A stretch of DNA of 64,000 nucleotides, from contig JAUJYN010000046.1 in the NCBI GenBank assembly GCA_030737835.1, positions 669,747 to 733,746 of the forward strand, in the 5' to 3' direction. The notes under the pieces were generated by a model, which had not been told where the DNA came from, ran no database searches, and worked only from the letters and a program-made list of their open reading frames with translations. Numbering within the stretch: the first letter of the stretch is position 1; each line of letters starts with the position of its first letter. Of the stretch, positions 24,076 to 34,839 are shown one piece after another. Source of the stretch: Acorus gramineus (Eukaryota; Streptophyta; Magnoliopsida; Acorales; Acoraceae). A program made the position numbers and the translations under genes.

Positions 24076-24205
24076 TTGACCGAGCGGGAATGTCAAAGGG
24101 GGACTTGACCAAGTCAAAGAGGACTTTGACCAAGTCAAGTTTGACCATTGACTTGGTCAAATGGTTTTGTTTGTTTGTGTGGTTGGGTTGACTCAATGTC
24201 AAGCC
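24076..24205 (+). promoter_or_regulatory. W-box cluster in element G U3
   Basis: Eleven TTGAC/GTCAA cores occur here in both orientations, several as TTGACC or GTCAAAG. W-boxes are the sites bound by WRKY factors. Equivalent clusters lie at about 31575-31705, 4463-4588, 39355-39475 and 43870-43985. Elements A and E lack them. Stress-responsive transcription is an inference. Confidence 0.6.
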
Positions 24206-25195
24206 ACCAACACAATAGTGCCCTAAGTGTGTGAGTGTGTGTGTGTGTGTGTGCAACCAAGTGGGCGTCCACTTCTCCTTCTTCTTTCCTCTTCTCTTCT
24301 TCTCTCACACACACAAAATCAAAAATCCATCTCTCCCTCTTGTTATTTTCCCCCATTAGAGGTAGTAGAAGGAAAAGATCAAGGAAACCCTAGAAGGGAA
24401 AAAGAGAGGCAAGGGTTGGATCTATCTCTCCATGCTTTTTGTTTTGAATTTCCCCTTTCTCTATCTCCTCTCATGGCCTCCCCTTCTCCCCTATTTCAGC
24501 CATCTTTAGGCCTTGCTAGAGGCTGAGGTGGTTGTGGCCGTGGTGGTGGTTTGGTGCGCGAAGGGCACCCGAGCTTCCTACCTTGATCTTCCTCTCTTTG
24601 GGTAAGTCTCCCTCCTCCCCTAGCTAGGTTAGATGATTGTTTAGGATGTTTGAATGGTTATGCATGCTTGCATGGGTGTTAGGGGGGGTGAGGGTGGGCT
24701 GAGGAAGGGGTGGAAGGGGCTCAGGCGCGCGTGTGGAGTCATCCGCGCGCGTGTGCGCGCGTCTACACGCGCAGACGGGCGCGCTGGCGAGCGCGCACAC
24801 GTACGCGCAGACACACGGGCGTGCGCGCAGGGTGCTGCGCGAATGCGCAGTACGCACGGGTACACGCTGGATGGGCGTGCGGTGCGCGCGGGCGCTTGCG
24901 AGCTTGCGCGCGCGCAGGGCAGCGCGTCTGGGCGCGCGGGCAGGGGCGTGGCAGTGCGCCTGGGGCGCAGGGGCGTGTGCGGGCGTGCGCATTCGTGCGT
25001 GTGCGTGCAGGGGGCCATGCGTATGGCTGCCCGAGGGTTCGGCAGGGTGTCGGGGCACTCGGACTCGCGTGCGTACGCGCGTGCTCGCATGCGTGCGGGT
25101 TCGTATGCATGCTTGTCCGAGTATTGGGTATTTCTAGTAAATTTCTTATGTATTTGTGTAGTTTACTCACCATATTGAATGCCCATGTCTTGCAG

Positions 25196-25231
25196 ATCTT
25201 GACGGACGGTCACGCAACGACCCGGGTTTCG
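25196..25231 (+). other. Conserved LTR middle exon (36 nt), element G 5' LTR
   Basis: It is preceded by CATGTCTTGCAG and followed by GTGAGTGGG. The favoured frame reads LDGRSRNDPGF and joins in phase to exon 1 (FGARRAPELPT, donor 24602) and to exon 3 at 26006 (SESDLKEELPEAHQQ then TAG). Confidence 0.55.
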
Positions 25232-26399
25232 GTGAGTGGGACAATCCAACCCAGTAGGGAGGCGTTCGATGCACGTAGGCGTGCATTGCCCTCCCCTGGG
25301 GCACCATAATTGTATTAACTTGTAATAAATGTAAAACTATGCATGCATGATTAATATGATGTATCCATGCCACCTTAGACTTGTATGCTAGGGATATGCA
25401 CCCATACATCATGTATAGAGGCCTATGCATGCCCAGACACCAAGCCCCGAACTATGTATGTTCCCATCTAGTTTAATCTAATTAAATAAAAATGAGAGCA
25501 TATAGTTACAAGCATGCCTTAGAGAATATTATAACTTTGTTGTTATAATATATGTCTCCCCGCATTAGCGTTACAAATCGGTGTCGACGGATCCAAGAGG
25601 ATCGTATCCGTGTGAGTAGGCTGTCTTCTCCTTTTGGTTGGATCCGATGTAGGGACTCCCCGGCGTTGGCTGACCTGACAGAGGGCTCCCGTCCGTAGGT
25701 ACCTCCGATGCGTCGGACAGTACTGATAGTGGGAGTATACCAGGTGGAGGCTACGGAGTGTGGGAGAGGCTACCGGGTGGACCAGGGGTGGAGAGCGGTC
25801 TAGTATGCCCCAAGAGGCCCATGTCACCCCCCAGAAAGGGTGAGGGTGAGGGGGGAGGTGGGTTGGCGATGAAACGACCCACTAGAATGTGTAGTTGCTC
25901 CCATTTTAGGGACTATAAATTATTTAAGGTTAATATGAATTGTGATGCATGGGTTGTGCTATTCACTGAGCGTGTGGCTCACCCCTCGCATATTTTTTTC
26001 TCCAGTTATATCTGAGTCGGATCTGAAGGAGGAGCTCCCCGAGGCACATCAGCAGTAGCGGAGCAGCGTCACGTTCTGCGAGTGAGAGGCCATCAGCATC
26101 CCCTTCTTGATTGTATGTATTGTTATCCGTGCTTGGGCACATACTTGTATTTGGATGTCATTGTGTATATTGGCTCTCACAGGACAGTTGATTATGTATC
26201 GGGTCTGTAATATGTCTTTGAATTACAGACTCAGTCGTTTAAGCTTCCGCTATTTGTATATATTATGTCAGCTACCTTATTGTCTGTGTTGTCATTTTCG
26301 ATGTTGTTTAGAGTATTTTATTGATCTCCTGTATAGACTGCTGATATTATATATATTTGCCACGTATCGGGGACGGCCGCCCTGGGGCGTGACAAAAGT

Positions 26400-26411
26400 T
26401 GGTATCAGAGC
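26400..26411 (+). other. Primer binding site, element G
   Basis: TGGTATCAGAGC lies six bases after the 5' LTR end and is complementary to the initiator tRNA-Met 3' end. Confidence 0.95.
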
Positions 26412-26509
26412 CTGGTCCTGTCAGAGCCAATTGTTTTCTTAGAGATGAGTCCTAGGATTTCTATATGAGTATTCTGATCCTAGTGTCTGTTTTCTTAGGT
26501 TGCTGATAT

Positions 26510-27791
26510 GCCTCCTCGCAGAGGAATGCGTGGACGTGGTCCCTCGGCCTTTGGAGGTTCCCGGACCTACCAGAGGCGAGGAGTCTACTGGAGAGTCCTC
26601 GGCTATGAGGCCAGGACCGGCGCAGGAGCCTCCTGCATGGGAGCGTGCTTACGCTCGTATCGCAGATCTGGTGGAGACTCAGACTAGGGCACTGGAGGCC
26701 CAGACTAGGGCGTTAGCTGAGCAGACGAGAGATCCAGGAGCTGCGGGCGGCCCGCGAGGCAGTTCCACAGGTCCCCTTGGTGGCAGATCCACCGGTGGTG
26801 CCCGACGTACCCCCTGTCCCCGTGGTGATTCCGGTGGTGGGAGTTCAGGATCCCCTGGAGAGGGAGGTGGAGCTAGAGGCTGCAGCACGAGTGCATCAGA
26901 GCGGCCTCACTGCCTTTCTGAAGCTCCACCCTCCCGAGTTCCATGGCCAGACGGCGGACCCCCTTGCCCCTGAGCGTTGGTTGATGGAGGTAGACAAGAT
27001 CTTCTCGACCATGCACTGCACCGACCGCCAGCGTGTCTCCCTGGCCACCTTCATGTTGAAGGGTAGCGCCGCCGACTGGTGGGCTACCCGATCGGTGGAC
27101 ATCCCCGAGGGAGTGGAGCGACTTCTATGGGCTGGGTTCCGGAGATACTTCTGGAGGAGTACTTCCCGTTTTCGACACGCCAGATCGTGATGCGAGAGTT
27201 CGAGCAGCTGACGCAGGGCTCCATGTCAGTCGCTGACTACTCCACACGCTTCACGAGGCTTTCCAGGTTCGCCCCCGCCTTGGTGATGGATGAGGAGACG
27301 CGATGCCGTCGTTTTGAGATGGGTCTCATTAGCACCATCCGGGTGCATGTCACTTCTCAGGCGTTCACGAGGTACTCAGACTTGGTGTCTACGGCGAAGA
27401 CAGTCGAGCGAGACCTTGGGGTCCCTTTGGGGGTTCCAACCCCTTCTGCAGACCAGAGACCCCCCAGGAGCCAGGACCAGGGACATCGCAAGAAGAAGCG
27501 GCCCCGCTTTGATCAGTCAGCGGCTGCCGCTACTCCAGTCGATGTGGTGCCAGCGCGAGGTCCAGCACCCATTGCGGCAGTACCAGTCCAGGCCAGGCAA
27601 CCGGAGAAGCGGCGCTGTTTCCATTGTCGACGCGTCGGGCATATTTTATATAATTGCCCTGATGCTGGCCGACCCCGTGTGCTACAACGCAGCAGCACCA
27701 GCTACAGCAGCAGCAGCCACGCCAGCAGCAGCAGCCACAGCGTCAGCAGCAGCAGCCACAGGGTGGCCGAGTTGACCAGAGGAGGCAGCCA
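26510..27791 (+). pseudogene. gag: Element G gag, several frameshifts
   Basis: The ATG at 26510 starts MPPRRGMRGRGPS as in A and E. The frame is then broken at least four times relative to the intact E gag: near 26545 (two bases missing), near 26730, near 27150 (one base missing at the YFLEEYF motif), and near 27690 before the pol frame. Between breaks the gag core is clear (LKLHPPEFHGQ, GSAADWWATR, TRFTRLSRFAPA), with a zinc knuckle CFHCRRVGHILYNC near 27617-27658 and a serine/alanine-rich tail. It is therefore not translatable as one protein, unlike the pol just downstream. In the family, gag and pol appear to form one continuous frame, as the E gag tail suggests. Confidence 0.9.
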
Positions 27792-30700
27792 GTGCAGCCT
27801 GCGAGGCGTGCCCCTGCTCCTCAGCCGCAGTTTGTTCAGGGTCGAGTTGCAGCGCTTTCAGCCGAGGAGGCGCAGGCTTCGGGTAGCGTGGTCCGAGGTA
27901 TTGTTTTGATCTCCCAACTCCCTGCATATGTGTTATTTGATTCCGGAGCCACGCACTCGTTCGTGTCTCCCGTTTTTGCGAGACGGATGGGCGTGGCGTC
28001 CGCCCCTCTTGATGTTATGCTGGAGATATCATTGCCCGTCGGAGACCGTATTCTCCTCCGTTCTGTTTACCGAGGGTGTACCGTGGTGATTGCGGAGCAT
28101 GAGTTTCCAGTAGAGTTGGTAGAGCTCGCCATGACGGACTTCGATGCCATCCTGGGAATGGATTGGCTCTCAGCTAGTCACGCCAGCATCGACTGTTTTG
28201 CGAAGTCGGTGTCTTTCCACCTTCCGGGTCGGAGGTCTTTCCAGTTCGTGGGCGATCGTGACATAGCCCCTTTGGGGTTCGTGTCATCTATCCAGGCGTG
28301 GAGACTCCTTCAGGGAGGATGTGAGGGCTTTCTGGCGTATATTGCTGAGGAGGACGCACCACTGCGGGCAGATATCAGTCAGACTCCGATCGTGGCGGAA
28401 TATCCAGAGGTTTTCCCCGATGATCTTCCGGGATTACCGCCGGATCGCGCGATCGAGTTTGAGATTAATCTAATTCCGGGGACCGAGCCGATTTTGAGAG
28501 CTCCGTACCGGATGGCCCCAGCAGAGCTGAAGGTGCTCAAGGAGCAGTTGGAGGAGTTGCTCGAGAAGGGCTTCGCACGTCCGAGTGTTTCTCCGTGGGG
28601 AGCCCCTGTTTTGTTCGTTCGGAAGAAGGACGGTTCGCTGCGGCTTTGTATTGATTACAGGCAGCTGAACAAGCGGACCGTGAAGAACAAGTACCCCTTG
28701 CCACGGATTGACGATCTGTTTGACCAGCTCCAGGGAGCGCGTGTCTTTTCTAAGATCGATCTCCGTTCGGGCTACTATCAGCTGAAGATCCGGGAGTCAG
28801 ATATTCTGAAGACGGCCTTTCGTACCCGTTATGGGCACTACGAGTTCCGAGTACTGCCGTTTGGGTTGACGAATGCGCCGGCAGCCTTCATGGATCTGAT
28901 GAACCGGGTGTTTCGGCCCTTCCTCGACTCCTTCGTAGTAGTCTTCATCGATGATATTCTGGTGTACTCGAGGAGTCTTGAGGAGCACGCTGACCATCTC
29001 CGCACTGTCTTGGAGACTTTGGCCCGACATCAGTTGTTCGCCAAGTTCAGTAAGTGCGAGTTTTGGTTGGAGCGTATGGCCTTTCTAGGCCACGTGATTT
29101 CCGGCGAGGGCATATCTGTGGACCCGGACAAGACGCTCGCCGTGTCGAATTGGCGTCGACCGTCGAACCCCACAGAGATTCGGAGCTTCCTGGGTTTAGC
29201 GGGTTATTATCGGAGGTTTGTCGAGGGTTTCTCGAAGATAGCTGTTCCTCTGACCCGCCTCACTCGGAAGGATGTCCGGTTCGAGTGGTCCCCAGCTTGC
29301 GAGGAGAGCTTCCTGGAGTTGAAGCGAAGGCTCACCTCAGCGCCAGTTCTTACCATTCCGTCTGGGAGTGGTGGATTCGCAGTCTACTCCGATGCATCGC
29401 GGCTGGGTGTGGGTTGCGTCCTGATGCAGTACGGTAAGGTTGTGGCTTACGCGTCGCGTCAGTTGAAGCCCCATGAGCAGAATTACCCCACCCACGACTT
29501 AGAGTTAGCAGCGATCATCTTTGCGCTGAAGATGTGGAGGCACTACCTCTATGGCGAGGAGTTCGAGCTCTTCACTGATCACAAGAGCTTGACTTACTTG
29601 CAGTCCCAGCCGGAGCTCAACATGCGTCAGAGACGTTGGGTCGAGTTCCTGAAGGACTATGATTGTGACATCGCTTACCATCCGGGTAAGGCGAATGTCG
29701 TGGCCGATGCTCTCAGCAGGCAGCCCTTGGGCATGGCCGCCCACTTGGCTGTACGTCGTTGGAGGCTTCTGGAGGAGGCCGCTTGCTGGATCAGCGTTCG
29801 AGAGACACCTGCGGGTGGCTTTTTGGCCAGGCTAGTGGTGCAGCCCGTTCTTCTCGACGAGATCCGCACGGCTCAGGGGCAGGATCCTCACTTTCTAGTC
29901 CTCTCTGAAGGCGTCGCCCGGGGCGAGCGTCCGGACTACCAGATTCGCGAGGACGGAATCCTGCGGTTCAGAGGTCGAGTATGCATTCCTGACGACGCAG
30001 AGCTGAAGCAGAAGATCTTGGACGAGGCCCATCGTTCGAGGTACACAGTGCATCCTGGTGGCACGAAGATGTACAGGGGCCTTCGTCGTGGCTACTGGTG
30101 GCGCGGGATGAAGGCGGATATTGGCCGTTTCGTTGCCCGTTGCTTGGTATGCCAGCAGGTGAAGTCGGAACATCAGCGTCCTGCGGGGAAGCTGCAGTCC
30201 ATTGAGATTCCTCAGTGGAAGTGGGAGCAGATCACCATGGACTTCGTTTCGGGCTTGCCGAGGTCACGTTCGGGTCGCGATGCCATCTGGGTAATCGTCG
30301 ACCGACTGACTAAGTCCGCTCATTTCCTCCCCATTCGACTCACCGATTCTCTGGACACCCTGGCGCAGTTGTTTGTCTCCGAGATTGTTCGTCTCCATGG
30401 CACTCCCGTCAGCATCATTTCTGATAGAGACGCGAGATTTACTTCGAGGTTCTGGCGTAGCCTTCAGCACGCCCTTGGTACGAACCTCCACTTCAGTACA
30501 GCGTTTCATCCGCAGACGGACGGCCAGTCGGAGAGGACGATTCAGACCCTGGAGGACATGCTGCGAGCTTGCGTTCTCGACTTTGGGGGCAGTTGGGAGA
30601 GGCATCTTCCGTTGGTGGAGTTTGCCTACAACAACAGCTACCACTCGAGTATCCGGATGGCACCATATGAAGCGCTCTATGGCCGCAGCTGCAGGTCCCC

Positions 30701-31280
30701 CTTGTGTTGGGACGAGGTCGGAGAGCGCCAGTTGGAGGGACCAGAGATCATCCACCAGACCTCAGAGATGGTCAAGACGATTCGCGAGCGTATCCGAGTC
30801 GCTCAGAGCCGTCAGAAGAGCTACGCCGATCGTCGCCGCCGTGAGCTCGCCTTCGAGGTTGGTGACCATGTTTTCCTGAAGGTGTCCCCGATGAAGGGCA
30901 TCTTCCGTTTCGGTGTGCGGGGCAAGCTGAGTCCGCGTTTCATTTGGCCGTTCCTCATCCTCGAGCGGGTTGGAGAGGTGGCCTATCGCGTAGCCCTGCC
31001 CCCACAGTTGGCTCAGGCCCATGACGTCTTCCATGTCTCGCAGCTGAGGCGTTACGTCCACGATCCTGCTCACGTTATTCCGTTCGAGCCGCTCGTCTTC
31101 GAGCCGAACTTGTCATTCGTGGAGCAGCCGATCGAGATCCTGGACCGACGCGAGAAGAGGCTCCGCACCAAGACCGTCCAGCTGGTTAAGGTGCGATGGC
31201 AACACCGTTCTGGTGCCGAGGCCACTTGGGAGCGCGAGGACGCCATGCGTGGCGCATATCCGCATCTTTTCCCTTCCTAG
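27792..31280 (+). CDS. pol: Chromoviral pol polyprotein: protease, RT, RNase H, integrase, chromodomain
   Basis: An open frame of 1162 codons without a stop. Protease is near residue 50 ([10 protein letters not shown]) with ILGMDWL downstream. Reverse transcriptase shows [12 protein letters not shown] and the catalytic FIDD at about 385-388. RNase H begins near VYSDAS (about 534), with TDHKSL further on. Integrase has an HHCC zinc-binding domain (RCLVCQQVK) and the catalytic triad D817, D878 and E914, with 35 residues between the last two. The C-terminal chromodomain (about 1105-1155, [26 protein letters not shown]) would direct integration to marked chromatin. All expected motifs are present. 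The listed start is an in-frame ATG in the gag tail. The protein is normally made as a gag-pol fusion, so the true N-terminus would be upstream, but gag is frameshifted here. Confidence 0.95.
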   Translation: MQPARRAPAPQPQFVQGRVAALSAEEAQASGSVVRGIVLISQLPAYVLFDSGATHSFVSPVFARRMGVASAPLDVMLEISLPVGDRILLRSVYRGCTVVIAEHEFPVELVELAMTDFDAILGMDWLSASHASIDCFAKSVSFHLPGRRSFQFVGDRDIAPLGFVSSIQAWRLLQGGCEGFLAYIAEEDAPLRADISQTPIVAEYPEVFPDDLPGLPPDRAIEFEINLIPGTEPILRAPYRMAPAELKVLKEQLEELLEKGFARPSVSPWGAPVLFVRKKDGSLRLCIDYRQLNKRTVKNKYPLPRIDDLFDQLQGARVFSKIDLRSGYYQLKIRESDILKTAFRTRYGHYEFRVLPFGLTNAPAAFMDLMNRVFRPFLDSFVVVFIDDILVYSRSLEEHADHLRTVLETLARHQLFAKFSKCEFWLERMAFLGHVISGEGISVDPDKTLAVSNWRRPSNPTEIRSFLGLAGYYRRFVEGFSKIAVPLTRLTRKDVRFEWSPACEESFLELKRRLTSAPVLTIPSGSGGFAVYSDASRLGVGCVLMQYGKVVAYASRQLKPHEQNYPTHDLELAAIIFALKMWRHYLYGEEFELFTDHKSLTYLQSQPELNMRQRRWVEFLKDYDCDIAYHPGKANVVADALSRQPLGMAAHLAVRRWRLLEEAACWISVRETPAGGFLARLVVQPVLLDEIRTAQGQDPHFLVLSEGVARGERPDYQIREDGILRFRGRVCIPDDAELKQKILDEAHRSRYTVHPGGTKMYRGLRRGYWWRGMKADIGRFVARCLVCQQVKSEHQRPAGKLQSIEIPQWKWEQITMDFVSGLPRSRSGRDAIWVIVDRLTKSAHFLPIRLTDSLDTLAQLFVSEIVRLHGTPVSIISDRDARFTSRFWRSLQHALGTNLHFSTAFHPQTDGQSERTIQTLEDMLRACVLDFGGSWERHLPLVEFAYNNSYHSSIRMAPYEALYGRSCRSPLCWDEVGERQLEGPEIIHQTSEMVKTIRERIRVAQSRQKSYADRRRRELAFEVGDHVFLKVSPMKGIFRFGVRGKLSPRFIWPFLILERVGEVAYRVALPPQLAQAHDVFHVSQLRRYVHDPAHVIPFEPLVFEPNLSFVEQPIEILDRREKRLRTKTVQLVKVRWQHRSGAEATWEREDAMRGAYPHLFPS

Positions 31281-31315
31281 ATGTTTTTGTATTTATTTTG
31301 TGGACAAAATTTCCT

Positions 31316-31328
31316 AAGGGGGGAAGAA
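31316..31328 (+). other. Polypurine tract, element G
   Basis: AAGGGGGGAAGAA lies immediately before the 3' LTR, 36 bases after the pol stop. Confidence 0.93.
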
Positions 31329-32921
31329 TGTTATATATGTGTCACTTTTAGCCTTCTGGTCACCTTTGGAACATTTCTGGCAGTTTTTCAACTTTTTCTT
31401 TTTTCGATCGGAACCGCTAAAATTTTAGACTTTTAGCTATTATCATGAGCTTGAGAACTCCGATTGAAAATCTAACTGCACATTATGTGTCCTGGTGCCA
31501 TTTCAATCCACTCACAAAAATTTCATCGAATTCCGGTAACGTTCAGAATTTGGCAGTTCCGAATCGTATTTGGGTTTTGACCGAGCGGGAATGTCAAAGG
31601 GGGACTTGACCAAGTCAAAGAGGACTTTGACCAAGTCAAGTTTGACCATTGACTTGGTCAAATGGTTTTGTTTGTTTGTGTGGTTGGGTTGACTCAAAGT
31701 CAAGCCACCAACACAATAGTTCCCAAGTGTGTGAGTGTGTGTGTGTGTGCCCAAGTGGGCGTCCACTTCTCTTCTTCTTTCCTCTTCTCTTCTTCTCTCA
31801 CACACACAAAATCATCCATCTCTCCCTCTTGTTATTTTCCCCCATTAGAGGTAGTAGAAGGAAAAGAACAAGGAAACCCTAGAAGGGAAAAAGATTGGTA
31901 AGGGTTGGATCTATCTTTCCATGGTTTTTGTTTTGCTTTCCCCTTTCTCTACCTCCTCTCATGGCCTCCCCTTCTCCCCTGTTTTCAGCCATCTTTAGGC
32001 CTTGCTAGAGGCTGAGGTGGTGGTGGTCTTGGTGGTGGCGGTGGTGGTGGTTTGGTGCGCGAAGGGCACCCGAGCTTCCTCCCTTGATCTTCCTCTCTTT
32101 GGGTAAGTCTTCCTCCTCCCCTAGCTAGGTTAGATGATTGTTTAGGATGTTTGAATGGTTATGCATGCTTGCATGGGTGTTAGGGGGGGTGAGGGTGGGC
32201 TGAGGAGGGGGTGGAAGGGGCTCGGGCGCACGGAGCCAGTCGGGCGCGCTGGCGAGCACGCGCACGTACGCGCAGACGCGCGGGCGTGCGCGCAGGGTGC
32301 TGCGCGGGCGCGCAGTACGCGTGGGTACGCGCTGGCTGGGCGTGCGGTGCGCACGGGCGCGGCAGCGCGTCTGGGTGCGCAGGCAGGGGCGCGGTAGTGC
32401 GCCTGGGGCGCAGGGGCGCGTGCGCATTCATGCGTACGCGTGCGGGGGGCCATGCGTATGGCTGCCCGAGGGTTCAGGAGAATGTCGGGGCACTCGGACT
32501 CGCGTGCGTACGCGCATATTCTTTTCCTCCAGTTTTATCTGAGTCGGATCTGAAGGAGGAGCTCCCCGAGGTACATCAACAGTAGCGGAGCAGCGTCACG
32601 TTATGCGAGTGAGAGGCCATCAGCATCCCCTTCTTGATTGTATGTATAGTTATCCGTGCTTGGGCACATGCTTGTATTTGGATGTCATTGTGTATATTGG
32701 CTCTCACAGGACAGTTGATTATGTATCGGGTCTGTAATATGTCTTTGAATTACAGACTCAGTCGTTTAAGCTTCCGCTATTTGTATATATTATGTCAGCT
32801 ACCTTATTGTCTGCGTTGTCATTTTCGGTGTTGTTTAGAGTATTTTATTGATCTCCTATATAGACTGCTGATAATATATATATTTGCCACGTCTCGGGGA
32901 CGGCCGCCCTGGGGCGTGACA
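31329..32921 (+). repeat. Element G 3' LTR, internally deleted
   Basis: It begins TGTTATATATG and ends GGGGCGTGACA. It is collinear with the 5' LTR up to about 32515, where it jumps from the homologue of about 25075 to that of about 25990. This loses the end of the CpG block, the middle exon, most of intron 2 and all G-rich units. The junction lies in shared GCGCAT, which suggests a microhomology deletion, about 15 bases upstream of the exon 3 acceptor, so it is not a splicing product. Confidence 0.88.
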
Positions 32922-33196
32922 GGTACGCAGGTCATCGTCACCAGGATGCTTACCTTTGGGTTTGGCGACCATGTTTTCGTGAAGGTGTCCCAGTTCAAGG
33001 GCATCCTCTGTTTCGACGTTCGGGGCAAGCTGAGTTGGCTCTTTAATGGGACTGTTTCTCGTCATTGAGTGGATTGGGGAGGTGGCTTGTCATGTAACCT
33101 TTCCCCCACAGTTGGCTCATGCCCACGACGTCGTCCTTGTCTCATGAGAAGAGGCTCCACGCTAAGACCGTTCCTCTGATTATAGTGTGTTGGTAG
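32922..33196 (+). pseudogene. Element B integrase/chromodomain tail
   Basis: This resumes the host pol interrupted at 23827: TACGCAGGTCATCG corresponds to TACGCCGATCGTCG at 30822 in G. It then follows the GDHVF and KGIL region, the PQLAHAHDV region, and a shortened KRLH...KT chromodomain piece. It carries frameshifts, lacks a polypurine tract, and runs directly into the second B LTR. Confidence 0.82.
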
Positions 33197-34800
33197 TGTT
33201 GTGCTTGTGTCATTTGGAGCGCTCTGTTTGAAAATTTGGGTACATAATTTTTTTTGAAGTTATGTATTCCTGATTTGGTATTTGGATTTGATTTGGTTAA
33301 AATCCAAGATGTAGAGGTTTAAATATGAGTTTACTATGAGATGTCCAGTTTTGAGTTAGCTTTCGTACAGAAGTGGAATTAGATCAACTGGATTCCTGTA
33401 GTAAAAGTTATGGGTATTTTTCCATGTATACCCCGGGGATGGAAATTCTGGCAGCAGCCCTGCTCGATGTTTAGCTCAAATTTCGGAATAGCTGGAGAGA
33501 TTATTTGATCTTGGCATAAGCATGAAAGTTGTAGATAATCGTCTTAGCTTTCCAACGGTCTTAGAATTGAGCAATTCGGAGCTATATCGAGGAAGTTATG
33601 GCTGTTCCAGTGAAGCTTGCGAGGAATTTCTAGTCAAAGGGCGACTAGGTCTTTTCCCCTTTAGATATTTTGATAAATATCTCTCTCTCTCTCTCTTCCC
33701 CTCCCAAATCCCACGTCGACTGCATCTGGTCTCTCTTCTCTCTTGCAAACACGCCCCCCATGTGTTTGAGAAAATGTGTCAAAGAGAAGGAGATGGTGGT
33801 GGAGGAAGTGTTGGTGAGGGTTGTGTTGTGTTGTGTTGTTGTGTTGGTTGTTTCCCGTCTCTCTCAAGCTCTCTTTGCATGTTTCCCCCCTCCTGATTTT
33901 TTGGCTGAAGAGGAGGCTGAGGAGAGGCCGAGGAGGTGGTGGTGGTGGTGGTGGCGGTTGAGGTGGTCGCGGGTGCGTCGAGGGCCCCCGAACCTCCCCC
34001 TTTCTTTCCCCTCCCAAGGTGAGCTCCTCCCCTTTTTTTCTTGGTTTTCTTGGCTTAAAGGGTTAGTTGGGAAGTCATGCATGCTAGGTAGATGGGTTGG
34101 GGTGTGTGTAAGGGGTTGGGGAGGGTTAAAATGGGGTAAGGATGGCTTGAGCGCGTGTTTCGGGTCGTCTGCGTGCGTGCGCGCCCAGGCGCGTGCGCAG
34201 GCGGGCGCTGGCAGGCGCAGTCGGGTGCGCAGGTGTGTGCGGGGGCGTGCGTGCGGGTGCGCGGGTGCGCGTGGGAGTGCGCGCGGGTGCAGGCGCGAGC
34301 GGGGGTGCACGCGATAGTGCACGCGAGCGCGCGCGGGCGCGCGCGGGCGTGCGCGCGAGCGGGCTGGGCGCCTGGGCATGCTCCTGGGCGCTGGGCTGGG
34401 GACCAGTGCGCGCGCGCGTGCGTGCGCGTGCTGGGGCGTGCGCGGGGTGCTGCGCGAGGGCGCGGGCTGGGCGTGCAGTGCGCACGGGCGTGCGCGTGCG
34501 TGCGTGCAGTGCGCGCAGGTGTGCGCGTGCGTGCGGCAGAGCTTCTGGCGCGCGCGGCAGTGCGCCGAGGGTGCCGGGGTGTGTGCGTGCGTGCGCATTC
34601 GTGCGTGCGCGTGCGGGGGGGCATGCGTGTGGCTGCCCAAGTGTTCGGGTAGGTGTCGGGGCACTCGGACTCGCGTGCGTACGTGTGTGCTCGCATCCGT
34701 GCGAGCCCGTATGCATGCTTGTCTGAGTATGGGGTATTTCTAATGTTTTCTTTGTATAAATTGTGTTGTTTCTCACCAGTTGGATGCCCCTACCTTGCAG

Positions 34801-34839
34801 ATCTCGTCAGATGGGATGCGCGAGGTCCCGGGTCGTAAG
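34801..34839 (+). other. Conserved LTR middle exon (39 nt), element B second LTR
   Basis: Here the acceptor is intact (TACCTTGCAG) and the donor is AAG then GTGAGT. The length of 39 nt matches the other B LTR. In the frame used for the A and G copies it ends in TAA; in phase 0 it is open. Confidence 0.45.

Larger units (their letters stand above)
23828..26394 (+). repeat. Element G 5' LTR
   Basis: It starts TTTTAAATATGTGTCAC (TGTTATATATG in the 3' LTR, so the TG terminus is mutated) and ends GGGGCGTGACA. U3 holds eleven W-box cores (TTGAC or GTCAA) in about 130 bp (24076-24205) and a GT microsatellite near 24230-24252. The leader ends TTTGG then GTAAGT (donor 24602). A CpG-dense block (24720-25090) follows, then the 36-nt middle exon (25196-25231) and an acceptor before 26006. 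Confidence 0.92.
23828..32921 (+). mobile_element. Element G: Tekay/Del-like chromovirus with intact pol
   Basis: The 5' LTR is 23828-26394 and the 3' LTR 31329-32921, the latter shortened by an internal deletion of about 0.9 kb. The interior has a tRNA-Met primer site, a gag with several frameshifts, an uninterrupted 1162-codon pol and a polypurine tract. The chromodomain at the pol C-terminus places it with chromoviruses, and the domain type suggests the Tekay/Del clade. It lies inside element B's integrase. Host pol similarity stops at 23827 and resumes at 32922. No 5-bp target duplication is visible (AGAAG versus GGTAC), so one end may have changed after insertion. Confidence 0.93.

Noticed and set aside
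32500-32540. 3' LTR deletion of G as evidence of reverse-transcribed spliced RNA
   Set aside because: The joint is in the CpG block and upstream of the exon 3 acceptor. It does not match either predicted splice site.
23828-32921. Element G as fully autonomous and intact
   Set aside because: Pol is open, but gag has several frameshifts, the 3' LTR has a large deletion and the 5' LTR terminus is mutated.
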